A stretch of 64,000 nt of DNA from Olivibacter sitiensis DSM 17696 (GCF_000427965.1 NZ_ATZA01000012.1:1-64000), one strand, 5' to 3'; shown: positions 27,952 to 36,893, counted from the first letter of the stretch. Notes: generated by a model from the sequence alone, not told the origin. Numbers and translations are program-made.

Positions 27952-28113
27952 TTAGACAGCCAAAAAGTCTGCAGTGACAGACGTAAGTGTAGGATAGGTT
28001 TCCACCCCCTTCGAAAATATCTTGCCTTTTGCGTTTTGTGTCACTCCTTGGTTGAGTTTTGCAATAGTTCTTTTGTTAAAACCCTTTTGCCTTTGTTTTG
28101 CTAATGTTTCCAT
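27952..28113 (-). CDS. RiPP precursor peptide, class I lanthipeptide-like, cysteine-free
   Basis: A 53-codon gene read from the intergenic DNA: ATG at 28113, stop TAA at 27954-27952. The leader holds FNKRTIAKLNQ (residues 12-22), close to the LNKKTIAxL leader of Bacteroidota class I lanthipeptide precursors. The C-terminal 18 residues GVETYPTLTSVTADFLAV are rich in Thr/Ser (five) and have no Cys. There is no GG cleavage motif. It is the first gene of an operon with two LanC-like genes and lies near a LanB, which supports it. The leader/core boundary is unknown. Confidence 0.72.
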   Translation of the reverse strand: METLAKQRQKGFNKRTIAKLNQGVTQNAKGKIFSKGVETYPTLTSVTADFLAV

Positions 28114-28364
28114 GATGTATATCTTATTTGTTTGATCAAATATTGTTTTAATCCTTTTTTTAGTTAAACTTATTACACCAACACGGTTAAAATAAGTTCA
28201 AACCGAGTGATTCCGAGTACGAAATTTATATAGGAAAGTTCTTTTCGGTGGGTCTGTCCTTTTGGGGGGCTTTTGACGTATGCGTCTTATACATTTGTTT
28301 ATTTTAATTTGACAAAAAAGTTAAATTGGCAGCATGGTTCGACAAATAAAAATAATGGCTGCAC
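28114..28364. promoter_or_regulatory. Divergent control region of the RiPP locus
   Basis: This region separates the precursor operon (minus) from the kinase/regulator pair (plus). It contains direct repeats CCGAGT at 28203-28208 and 28213-28218, ten bases apart, and TACATTTG at 28290-28297, a -7-like element for the plus direction about 68 bases before the kinase ATG. No clear promoter is seen for the precursor. LytTR proteins bind pairs of direct repeats, so the CCGAGT pair is a candidate site. Confidence 0.35.
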
Positions 28365-29477
28365 ATGGATTCGGGTAAGTTACGTGGTAACGTATCGATG
28401 GGGAAATCGAAAAATATATCGACCAACATAATGATCCATGTTGTATTATGGCTGTTTTATTGGCTGTATGAGCTGGCTCATGCCTTTGTACTTGTCCCAG
28501 AAACGATATACTGGACAGAGACCATTCTGATGATATCCCTCAATATCGTCCAGTTTTACATTGTAAAGAACTGGGCACTTCCCGAATGGGGCAAAGCATT
28601 GAATGCATGGCGTATTGGGTTTAGGTTGGCCTTGATTACTGGCGCTTACGCAGGCATTAAATTTATTTTATACAAGCAGTTGCAGCACTTGGATTTGTTA
28701 GATGACAGGCTTGGGAATATGCCGTCTTTCTTATTGAGCACAATCCACCGCTCCCTTTATTTCTCCTTGTTGGCAGCCGCCTTTTGGTTCTATGGCGTAT
28801 CTATGCGTTCGGCAGATGCCGTTAGGAAAAAGGAGCTGGAGAAGGAAAAGCTAAAGGGAGACCTGACGGCCATGAGACTTGCTGTTCTAAGGGCGCAAAT
28901 CAATCCCCATTTCCTTTTTAATACGTTGAGTTTTATCTACTCCAAGGCATTTGTCCTGTCGGAACAGTTGGCCAAGGGAATACTTACCCTTTCGGAGATT
29001 ATGCGCTACTCCATTCAAGAATCCGACCTCAGTAGCTCGGCAAAGTTGATGAATGAGGTGAGGCATATAGAGAATCTCATTCTGCTAAATAGGTATCGGT
29101 TCAACGACAATTATCATATCTCTTTTAAGTATGTCGGCGTTAAAGCCACACATCGAATTGTGCCTTTCATTTTGATAACGATGGTGGAAAATGCCATGAA
29201 ATATGGCGATGGAAAGGATGCCGACTTCCCCATTACCATTTGGCTATCTGTAGAAAAGGGGAATAACTTGCGTTTCTGTGTTAAGAACAGGAAGTTGAAG
29301 AGGGAAAAGCTGGACGAAAAGGATGGGATAGGGATGCGGTTTGTCAAGTCCAGACTTAAGGAATTTTACGAACATTTTCATCATATCCAAATCCATGATT
29401 CGGAGGATTTCTACGAACTGCAACTGGATATGGAATTAATCGAGGTGGCAGATTTGAAAAAATTGAACAACAACTGA
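28365..29477 (+). CDS. LytS-type sensor histidine kinase of the RiPP locus
   Basis: 370 residues. About four TM helices occupy residues 24-150, followed by a short coiled coil (VRKKELEKEKLKGDLTAMRLAVLRAQ). The His_kinase block RAQINPHFLFNTLSFIY carries the phospho-accepting His near residue 182, and the ATPase part has TMVENAMKYG near 271-280 and KDGIGMRFVKSRL near 320-332. Several Bacteroidota RiPP clusters carry such a pair. ATG 28398 is an alternative start. It is followed 22 bases later by its regulator. Confidence 0.85.
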   Translation: MDSGKLRGNVSMGKSKNISTNIMIHVVLWLFYWLYELAHAFVLVPETIYWTETILMISLNIVQFYIVKNWALPEWGKALNAWRIGFRLALITGAYAGIKFILYKQLQHLDLLDDRLGNMPSFLLSTIHRSLYFSLLAAAFWFYGVSMRSADAVRKKELEKEKLKGDLTAMRLAVLRAQINPHFLFNTLSFIYSKAFVLSEQLAKGILTLSEIMRYSIQESDLSSSAKLMNEVRHIENLILLNRYRFNDNYHISFKYVGVKATHRIVPFILITMVENAMKYGDGKDADFPITIWLSVEKGNNLRFCVKNRKLKREKLDEKDGIGMRFVKSRLKEFYEHFHHIQIHDSEDFYELQLDMELIEVADLKKLNNN

Positions 29478-29499
29478 TTTTTTTCGTAAATTTATCCCA

Positions 29500-30243
29500 A
29501 TGATAAAGTGTATAATCATAGACGACGAGCAGCATGCCATCGATATTTTGGAGGTCTATTGCCGGAAGACGCCCTATCTCGAATTGGTGGGCTCGTTTAC
29601 GGATTCCCGCGAGGCATTCAATGTGATTATGGATAGGTATGTAGAGCTTGTATTTCTCGATATCAACATGCCGGGCATGACGGGATTGGAGTTCGTCAAG
29701 ATGTTGAAAAATCCTATATCAGTTGTCTTTACCACGGCCTATCCCGAATATGCCGTTAGTGCTTTCGATAACGATGCCACGGACTATCTGTTGAAGCCCT
29801 TTTCTTTCGAACGCTTTATCGTTGCTACTCAAAAGGTCCTGAATAGATTTGCTAAACCCAGGCCGTTCAAGGAAAACGCTTACGATTGGGGGCATTTCTT
29901 CGTCAAGACAGACCTTGGGAAATTGACCAAGATTGCCTTTAAGGAAATACTCTATGTAGAAGGGTTGAAGAACTACGTCGTTTTCCAGCTTATAGGAGGC
30001 CGTAAATTGGTCACATTGCTCAATATGAAGGATGTGGAGGAGGAGCTTGAGGAGTTTTCTTTTTTCAGGATACACAAATCCTATATTGTTTCCATTGACA
30101 AGATCGCATCGGTAGATGGGAACAGGGTTTCCCTAACGGAAGGCGAACATGAACTGCCCATCGGCAGCACCTATAAGGATGCTTTTCTACACGGTATCAA
30201 TCTGAAACTGAGAGGCGGTGCTAGTCAATATGCTCCCAGATAG
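29500..30243 (+). CDS. LytTR-family response regulator
   Basis: 247 residues. The receiver domain has IIDDEQHAID at 5-14, the phospho-acceptor Asp in LVFLDINMPGMTGLEF near 51-66, TTAYPEYAVSAF near 80-91 and the Lys in YLLKPFSFERF near 97-107. The LytTR DNA-binding domain starts at about 130 (FVKTDLGKLTKIAFKEILYVEGLKNYV) and ends with FFRIHKSYIVSIDKI and the GSTYKDAF block. It likely controls the precursor operon in answer to the adjacent kinase. It is convergent with lanB, with 11 bases between the stops. Confidence 0.9.
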   Translation: MIKCIIIDDEQHAIDILEVYCRKTPYLELVGSFTDSREAFNVIMDRYVELVFLDINMPGMTGLEFVKMLKNPISVVFTTAYPEYAVSAFDNDATDYLLKPFSFERFIVATQKVLNRFAKPRPFKENAYDWGHFFVKTDLGKLTKIAFKEILYVEGLKNYVVFQLIGGRKLVTLLNMKDVEEELEEFSFFRIHKSYIVSIDKIASVDGNRVSLTEGEHELPIGSTYKDAFLHGINLKLRGGASQYAPR

Positions 30244-30254
30244 CATCGAATGCG

Positions 30255-33200
30255 CTATATGTCCCTGTCCAATCTCGACTTTTTCGACTTATAATAAATA
30301 TGTAGAAGTTCATATATGACCATTTCGTGTGCACGTTGATCAAAGGGAAACACCCGGTTCAGGTGCATATGGATGATGCTGGATATAAATCCATATCGAG
30401 AGGTGCCGGGTTCCTCGCTTTGGATTAAATGCTCGAAGTCTAGCGCTAAGTTGGATGATGTGGATATACTTCGCTGTTTCAATAACCTGGACAATGGCAT
30501 GTAGTCCTTATCTTCAAATCCGTCATCTTCCATGTACTTGTCAATCTGTATTCTATACTTTCGGTATTTGCCGTTTATGTGGGTATAGGTCTCGCGATCT
30601 GCCTGAAACTCTGCTGCAAAAGCACGATTGAGCTGTGCTAGCATATGGAGCTTATCTTCCAGCGTAAAATGGAAATCGGTCAGTATGTCATCGGTCGACC
30701 TCATGGCCAGGAGCCATCGCGTTTCTTCTGGAAGAGTACCTTCATTGATCAACTTAAGGGCTTTTACCGTAAAATCGCTGTCGAGCATAAAGAACTTTTC
30801 CGCTAGGAAAATGCCCTTACTCCCGTACCTTTCCAATTCTCTTTCGTAAGTATCCAAGCATACTTTCCAAATAAGGCCTTCTTCCAGGTGTGTTTTAAAA
30901 TAATTGTTAAAACGATCTACGAGCTCCTGAAACTCGTTTCTCTGGGAAAGTCTAAAACGTAAGCGGAGATGGTGCCCCGTGTCTATAAACCTTATAAAGA
31001 ACCACCCATCTATAAGTCCATCACTTTTTAATTCTTCTGCCAATTGGTAAATCTCTTCGGTTAGTAGGCGCTCCATGACTTGCGTGCCGGCATAAATTTT
31101 GAAATAAAGCCATTCAGATCCCATCAGGAAGTGTCTTTGGACCGCATGGGGAGATGCGGAGGCTTTTTGAAGCATATCGTTTTTTTCTTTCTTTCGTTTG
31201 ACAAGCGGTAGGATGAGCTGGTTGATATACGGATTTCCGTGTTCGTCGGCAATGGGGTAATTACGGCCAAGATCAAAAGGGAATTCCTTCAGGACTATAC
31301 GGTTCCTGCCTTTGACCGTTTGGCAAAATGTTGCAAGAGATGAAGTGCTTTCTAGATCTATGAGTAGCGTGTTGTCTCCTTCTACCAATGAAATCAGTCG
31401 TGGCAGCCTCCATTTTTCGGAAAAATCTTTCAGACTGCCGGTGGAGGTATATTCATTTATCGCAAATTGGATGTCTCTTAGGCCAAAATTCCATGTGGCG
31501 AGTGAAACCAATACCTTGCCTACCGATACACGCGGAAAATAGGAGAGATGTCTTAAAGCTTGCGGCCACCTGAATGCCAATCCTTGCTCCAGTCCCTGAT
31601 TTTGCATGTCGCAAAGGAATTGGTAGACGGGCAGGGCATTATTGCCATAATTATGTGCATTGCTGAGTCGAGGTATGACTTGTTTTTGTTTCCTTTCGGA
31701 CCATAGGACAATTCTTGCATTTTCTATGGATATGGATAGGTCGTCGAGGGGAATTACCTTGTCATCCGCCAATGAAGGCCTTGCCAGGTAAGGGATCTCA
31801 TAATCGAGGTAGGCTGGATGCTGCAGGATGTTTCCCACCCTACTCTCAGGTAGATGGACGATTTCCGCCAATAGATGAGCCCTGTTCAGTTCCTTTTCTT
31901 TTCTTACAATTTCATCTATCAACGACCTGATATTCTCATCCGCATATCCGAATCTTCCCATCAGGTTTATCGCGCTACTTCCGCTGGCGGATTCTAGGAA
32001 AAATTGCTCTTCATTGAGCAAATAAGCTATGCAAGACATGGAGTCCGGTAAGTCGTGTTCATCTGGCTGCCCAAATTCGGATACTAGCTCATCTAAGTCG
32101 AGTTGGATATTTTTCGTGCCTTCTCCTAGTGAGTTATATAAAAGCGATGTAAGAAATTCATCCATGCTGTCGTGTTCCACCGTTTTCGGTTTCTGTCTTT
32201 GTCCTCCCATGGGGATGCCAATCAACAGGGGTGATTCCGGATTGGTGGCGACCTCCAAATAACCCAATCCTGTTTCGGTATCTAATACTTCCAATAAGGG
32301 CATCTTTCTGTCGCCATATCTTTCTATGAAACGCTTTTTAAATGCTTCCAATCTTTCATTACTTCTTCGGGGTATGAGTATGTTGAGCGCAGATAAGGCT
32401 TGTTGGAGTGCAAGGGTATGAGCCTTATTTAGAGAAAACCCTTTATTATTTTTCCGAAAGGCATCAACTTGAAAGAATGTCTTCTCTTCAATGAAAGTTC
32501 CTAGGTTTTCTGCCAATGCGATGATTTCCCGATAGGCGCTTATGGCGTTTGGCTGTTTTTGATCAAGTTCCTGTAGCTTTTCTTGTATAGCTTGCAAATA
32601 GTTTACTTCGTGCTGCACATCGGCACCTTCGTCCATTATTTTCGACAGTGTTTTCAACAGCTGCTGCAGCATGTCTCCGCCAGTTATCTGTGGTTCAAGT
32701 TCACTGTAAAGAAGTCTCGATTCTATACAGTTTTCTACAAAGTCTGCTGCCTCGGCCTCGGTATAATCGAATTCCATCATTGTTTTTACCATTTCCTGGT
32801 AGCGAATGCCTTGTTGGGCATTTTCCAATAACTTGGCTAGTTCCTCGGAATGGTAAATAGCGCTAATGGTATGAAACCGCTTGCTTGCGATTTGTTTGTA
32901 TTCGACAAAGCGAAGTTCATCGGCCAGATGGTACATGGACGTATTTGGATAAAATCGGATACTTTCCCTAATACTTTTCTTTTTGTTTAAATTATCTGCC
33001 AATTCGCAGAGGTATAACATATCCAGGCGTGTAACCCTTTTTATAATGGAGGCGATAGTGGGGTTTGTATGGTCCGACCATTTTCCGGTAGAGCAAGTAG
33101 CGAAAAGCCCAAAAGGGGTACACCTACTACTCATTCTAAGCGCGTATTTTCTCAAAGAGATCAAAAGCCGATCAGATACTGGCCCATTTAAGGTCTTTTC

Positions 33201-33401
33201 CGCTGATTTAGCTAACTGGTCATATAAGCCTGTAGATGCTAGATAAACGGCTTCCTTAAGTAGCGGGTTGTGCAGGAAATAGCCGTAAGTCTCATCATCC
33301 TCATAATGTGGCTTAAATGGCAGGGTAGGAGTTCTTACAATAAAAGCGGTGCTAAAATCGAATTCGCTGCTGTGTTTTTTTAAGGGCTCCTTATATGACA
33401 T
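30255..33401 (-). CDS. Full-length lantibiotic dehydratase (LanB)
   Basis: 1048 residues that combine both LanB domains. The glutamylation domain (Lant_dehydr_N) spans about 10-720: FIVRTPTLPF at 20-30, RMSSRCTPFGLFATCSTG near 90-107, ERYGDRKMPLLEVLDTETGLGY near 353-374. The elimination domain (SpaB_C type) spans about 755-1040: GSEWLYFKIYAGTQVMERLL, WFFIRFIDTGHHLRLRFRL and the YERELERYGS segment. It should glutamylate and then dehydrate Ser/Thr of the precursor with Glu-tRNA. It is encoded apart from the precursor operon. Confidence 0.9.
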   Translation of the reverse strand: MSYKEPLKKHSSEFDFSTAFIVRTPTLPFKPHYEDDETYGYFLHNPLLKEAVYLASTGLYDQLAKSAEKTLNGPVSDRLLISLRKYALRMSSRCTPFGLFATCSTGKWSDHTNPTIASIIKRVTRLDMLYLCELADNLNKKKSIRESIRFYPNTSMYHLADELRFVEYKQIASKRFHTISAIYHSEELAKLLENAQQGIRYQEMVKTMMEFDYTEAEAADFVENCIESRLLYSELEPQITGGDMLQQLLKTLSKIMDEGADVQHEVNYLQAIQEKLQELDQKQPNAISAYREIIALAENLGTFIEEKTFFQVDAFRKNNKGFSLNKAHTLALQQALSALNILIPRRSNERLEAFKKRFIERYGDRKMPLLEVLDTETGLGYLEVATNPESPLLIGIPMGGQRQKPKTVEHDSMDEFLTSLLYNSLGEGTKNIQLDLDELVSEFGQPDEHDLPDSMSCIAYLLNEEQFFLESASGSSAINLMGRFGYADENIRSLIDEIVRKEKELNRAHLLAEIVHLPESRVGNILQHPAYLDYEIPYLARPSLADDKVIPLDDLSISIENARIVLWSERKQKQVIPRLSNAHNYGNNALPVYQFLCDMQNQGLEQGLAFRWPQALRHLSYFPRVSVGKVLVSLATWNFGLRDIQFAINEYTSTGSLKDFSEKWRLPRLISLVEGDNTLLIDLESTSSLATFCQTVKGRNRIVLKEFPFDLGRNYPIADEHGNPYINQLILPLVKRKKEKNDMLQKASASPHAVQRHFLMGSEWLYFKIYAGTQVMERLLTEEIYQLAEELKSDGLIDGWFFIRFIDTGHHLRLRFRLSQRNEFQELVDRFNNYFKTHLEEGLIWKVCLDTYERELERYGSKGIFLAEKFFMLDSDFTVKALKLINEGTLPEETRWLLAMRSTDDILTDFHFTLEDKLHMLAQLNRAFAAEFQADRETYTHINGKYRKYRIQIDKYMEDDGFEDKDYMPLSRLLKQRSISTSSNLALDFEHLIQSEEPGTSRYGFISSIIHMHLNRVFPFDQRAHEMVIYELLHIYYKSKKSRLDRDI

Positions 33402-33527
33402 ATTTTCTTGAATTAAGTAGGGGCAAAATCTGCTTAATTATAGAGGAAAATAAGTAAATTTAAAAGTGTTATTTGCGAATTTATTGATGAGGGGTGCACG
33501 ACAAAAATCCCTTTCCACAAAAAACGC

Positions 33528-33627
33528 GTCATCGCGAGGAGCGAAGTGACGTGGCAATCTACGTTTTTTGTTTGTCAGATTGCCACGTCGTGCCTCCTCG
33601 CCTGCCTACCGCAGGCAGGCAATGACG
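33528..33627. repeat. Long imperfect palindrome with nested hairpin
   Basis: The left arm GTCATCGCGAGGAGCGAAGT... GACGTGGCAATCT (33528-33560) pairs with AGATTGCCACGTCGTGCC TCCTCGC...CAATGACG (33577-33627). The right arm is interrupted by a small perfect hairpin CCTGCCT/AGGCAGG (33601-33619). The rest of 33402-33735 holds no gene I can support. Sequences with the same GTCATTGCGAGGAGC...GCAATCT text recur between genes in many bacterial genomes. Confidence 0.7.
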
Positions 33628-33735
33628 ACAACGACAAGTGAGAAATCTGTCGTGCGCCCATTGATGAGTAGGAATACAGGGTTTAATTTAACTTGCTTAG
33701 GTAAATTGTTCCTCAATATCGTTGCAATACAGGAG

Positions 33736-33777
33736 AAAAAGTAAGGGCGTCCAAAAGATATTTTTTTGGACGCCCTT
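33736..33777 (-). terminator. Intrinsic terminator after the DUF5856 gene
   Basis: Perfect 14-bp arms AAGGGCGTCCAAAA (33743-33756) and TTTTGGACGCCCTT (33764-33777), followed on the minus strand by ACTTTTTC. Confidence 0.85.
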
Positions 33778-33808
33778 ATCGCTAAATCTCTGTGCAATAA
33801 TCTCTGTA

Positions 33809-34213
33809 CTATTGCAATCTCTTCAAGCGATAGATCAATTGTTGGATTCCCTCTTGATAGTCATCGATGATGGACTGAGTGAAAGCCTCAGTAAACAATT
33901 CGCGGTGATCTTCCACAAAGCTATAAAAGCCCTCTGCATGTTTTACAATGTCATTAGGCGTTTTGGTGGCTGGAATAGTGATAGCTACATCACCTTCCAT
34001 GGCATAAGTAGTTTCTACCAAACGATCAGTCACGCCTAATAAGGTGGCAATAGCTTCATCCAATGCCATATGTTTTGCATAACTTCCTGTTCCTGTCACA
34101 TGCCAGTGAAAGAGCTTTAAACTGTCGTTAAAAGAAAATATATTACCAATAAATTCGGCAGTCTTTGTGTTTACTGTTTTGGTATCCGTGTTTTTTAATG
34201 TTGCAGTACTCAT
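33809..34213 (-). CDS. DUF5856 ferritin-like (Dps-related) protein
   Basis: 134 residues, all-helical. The block SLKLFHWHVTGTGSYAKHMALDEAI (about 31-55) has the His-rich helix with an LFHWH start as in Dps proteins, and LVETTYAMEGDVAI follows. It is shorter than typical Dps (about 155). It may bind metal or DNA, by analogy only. The gene is monocistronic with its own terminator. Confidence 0.65.
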   Translation of the reverse strand: MSTATLKNTDTKTVNTKTAEFIGNIFSFNDSLKLFHWHVTGTGSYAKHMALDEAIATLLGVTDRLVETTYAMEGDVAITIPATKTPNDIVKHAEGFYSFVEDHRELFTEAFTQSIIDDYQEGIQQLIYRLKRLQ

Positions 34214-34376
34214 TTTTGATTGATTTTTAATTAAACATTGCTATCTATTGAACAGGTAAATACCTACAAATGTTTTGCCATATTTGGTCTCTCAGTTTGA
34301 CCATTTGCAAAATGACATTCGCATGGATTTTGTTACCCACATGCCGCAACCCACAACTGGCAACTCATAATTAAAC

Positions 34377-34405
34377 TTGTCTTTTGATTAAATTGGTTAT
34401 TTTTG
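34377..34405 (+). promoter_or_regulatory. Promoter of argS giving a near-leaderless mRNA
   Basis: TTG (34377-34379), an 18-bp spacer and TATTTTTG (34398-34405). The ATG at 34413 is only seven bases after the last G, so the transcript would start at or next to the initiation codon. Confidence 0.55.
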
Positions 34406-34412
34406 CCCCACG

Positions 34413-36182
34413 ATGAACTTTATTATAGACGAAACGGCAAAAGCGCTAAAAGAACTCTATGGTGTAGAGTTGGATGCAAATACCATCAATATACAGGAAA
34501 CACGCAAAGAATTTGACGGTCAAGTAACGGTAGTGACCTTTCCTTTTACCCGATTTTCAAAGAAATCGCCTGAGCAAACGGGAGAGGACTTGGGGAACTT
34601 TCTATTGGCGCATGTAGATGCTATTTCGTCTTTCAATGTCATCAAGGGATTTCTCAACCTTAGTCTATCGGACGATTATTGGTTTTCGATATTGGACAAT
34701 ATGGTCAAGGGAAAAGACTATTTTACGTCACCTAAGAACGGGCAGAAAGTAATGGTAGAATATTCTTCGCCCAATACGAATAAACCTTTGCACCTAGGCC
34801 ATGTGCGCAATAATCTGTTGGGTTTTTCTGTTTCGCAGTTGCTGGAGGCTGCTGGCTACGATGTCATTAAGGCCAATCTGGTCAATGATAGGGGTATACA
34901 TATATGTAAGTCCATGTTGGCATGGCAAAAGTACGGCAATGGCGAAACGCCCGACTCCAGTGGACTGAAAGGAGATAAGCTGGTAGGCAATTACTACGTA
35001 CTATTTGACAAAGAGTATAAAAAGGAAATCGAACAGTTAAAAGCAGAGGGCTATACCGAAGAGGAGGCAAAAAAAAATGCGCCCTTGATGCTGGAGGCGC
35101 AAGAAATGTTGCGGCAATGGGAAGCAGGTGACGAGAAGGTAATAGCGCTTTGGAAAACCATGAATGCATGGGTGTATGCTGGGTTTGATCTTACTTATAA
35201 GCAATTGGGTGTTAGCTTTGATAAGACCTATTACGAATCCGATACCTATCTTTTGGGAAAAGATATCATAGAAGAGGGGATTGAAAAGGGAGTCTTCTTC
35301 AAAAAAGAAGACAATTCCGTTTGGATAGACTTGACGGATGAAGGCTTGGACCAAAAGCTTGTGCTTCGTGGTGATGGCACGTCGGTTTATATCACCCAAG
35401 ACTTGGGCACGGCGCAACTGAAATACGATGATTTTAAGATGGACAAATCCATCTACGTAGTGGGCAATGAGCAAGACTATCATTTTAAGGTGCTGTTCTT
35501 AATATTGAAGAAACTAGGTAGGCCCTGGGCTGACGGATTGTATCACCTTTCCTATGGTATGGTCGATCTGCCATCTGGCAAGATGAAATCGCGTGAAGGA
35601 ACCGTGGTGGATGCCGACGACCTGATAGCGGACATGATTCAAACGGCCAAGGAACGTACCGAAGAACTCGGTAAGGTGGAAGGTTTCTCGGACGAGGAAA
35701 AGGAAAATCTATATAGGATGATCGGGTTGGGAGCATTGAAGTACTTCTTGCTAAAGGTAGAACCTAAGAAGCGTTTATTGTTTGATCCAAACGAGTCGAT
35801 CGACTTTCAGGGACATACAGGGCCTTTCGTGCAATATACCCATGCACGTATCAAGTCGGTGCTCAGCAAAGGGCAGTTCAATGCTTCTGGAACGGTAGAA
35901 AAGCCTAAGGAATTGCAGGGAGTGGAGCGAGATATTATTCAGGAATTGATAAAATATCCAGAGTTGATCAGAACGGCGGCAAAGGATTACAGTCCAGCCT
36001 TGATAGCCAATTACGTATACGATCTTGCCAAGCTCTACAACCGATTTTATCACGAGGTTTCTATACTTAAGGTAGAAGAAGAGTCCCTGAAACAGTTTCG
36101 CCTGCATTTGTCCTACCTCACCGCTACCGTGATAGCCAAGGGGATGGGATTGCTGGGCATAGAGGTACCCGAGAGGATGTAG
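34413..36182 (+). CDS. argS: Arginyl-tRNA synthetase
   Basis: 589 residues of class I. The N-terminal additional domain spans about 1-110. The catalytic core begins with VEYSSPNTNKPLHLGHVRNNLLG (about 115-137, HIGH-type motif HLGH), continues with QDYHFKVLFLILKKLG and holds the KMSKS-like KMKSREG near 390-396. The C-terminal DALR anticodon domain has GPFVQYTHARIKSVL near 470-484 and ends with MGLLGIEVPERM. It charges tRNA-Arg. Confidence 0.97.
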   Translation: MNFIIDETAKALKELYGVELDANTINIQETRKEFDGQVTVVTFPFTRFSKKSPEQTGEDLGNFLLAHVDAISSFNVIKGFLNLSLSDDYWFSILDNMVKGKDYFTSPKNGQKVMVEYSSPNTNKPLHLGHVRNNLLGFSVSQLLEAAGYDVIKANLVNDRGIHICKSMLAWQKYGNGETPDSSGLKGDKLVGNYYVLFDKEYKKEIEQLKAEGYTEEEAKKNAPLMLEAQEMLRQWEAGDEKVIALWKTMNAWVYAGFDLTYKQLGVSFDKTYYESDTYLLGKDIIEEGIEKGVFFKKEDNSVWIDLTDEGLDQKLVLRGDGTSVYITQDLGTAQLKYDDFKMDKSIYVVGNEQDYHFKVLFLILKKLGRPWADGLYHLSYGMVDLPSGKMKSREGTVVDADDLIADMIQTAKERTEELGKVEGFSDEEKENLYRMIGLGALKYFLLKVEPKKRLLFDPNESIDFQGHTGPFVQYTHARIKSVLSKGQFNASGTVEKPKELQGVERDIIQELIKYPELIRTAAKDYSPALIANYVYDLAKLYNRFYHEVSILKVEEESLKQFRLHLSYLTATVIAKGMGLLGIEVPERM

Positions 36183-36190
36183 ATTGCCGC

Positions 36191-36682
36191 TTACAATGGT
36201 CTGCAGAGCAATTCAAATAAAATAGTATGATTTGAAGTAGCGACCTGTGCTTCCTCAATGCGCGCTTCAATAAATTCGTTGAGGTCAAATACTTCCTTGT
36301 TTAAGGTCAAGTTTCCAGCTGTGATTTTGAAATGTTGTGCTTCACCGGTCAGAGCGATTTTTCCATAGATTTCAAACCAATAGTCCTCATGCTCGGGAGC
36401 GATATCGCGCATGCGCCTACCAACGGCATTCTTTATGCCGGTCTGTTGTTCAAAGGAGGCGTTTACCTCTAGGAAGCGGTAATCTATAGGGCTGCCCGAT
36501 GCATCGAAAAGAACTTCTATGATGCAAAAACCTTCGTCTATAGAATCGAAGAGCGTCTGGTATTTCTCCTCTGCTTGCCTTAGTTTTTGCTCTAGCTCTT
36601 TGGTATACGAATGCTCACCCTGTGATAACGACGTCTGGGGATCTTCCAACCGTTCTTTATTGGCGTGTTTTTTTCTGGGCAT
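36191..36682 (-). pseudogene. PAS-domain histidine kinase remnant
   Basis: 163 codons. A Lys-rich start and a coiled coil (KELEQKLRQAEEKYQTLFDSIDEGF) lead into one PAS domain (about 45-130: VLFDASGSPIDYRFLEVNASFEQQTGI). Right after LTLNKEVFD the text changes to LNEFIEARIEEAQVATSNHTILFE, which looks like the linker between dimerisation helix and ATPase domain in PAS histidine kinases, and then stops after seven more residues. This fits a kinase with an internal deletion and loss of its C-terminal part. The alternative, a free PAS protein, is possible. Confidence 0.5.
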
Positions 36683-36893
36683 ATTGTGTTAATCTGCGTA
36701 AATCTACTTATTTCGTGTGGTATTTATGTGCTTGTCGGCTATTTCGTTACCCCTATACCTGCTCTACCATTATATCTACTTTATGTCAACAAATAACCGC
36801 TTCTGCTGTTTATAGATTTAGCAAGTCAATCTGTTTTTTATTTAGACATGGTTCCGGACGAAAGTATCCGTTGATTATTGATATAAGCGTTAT

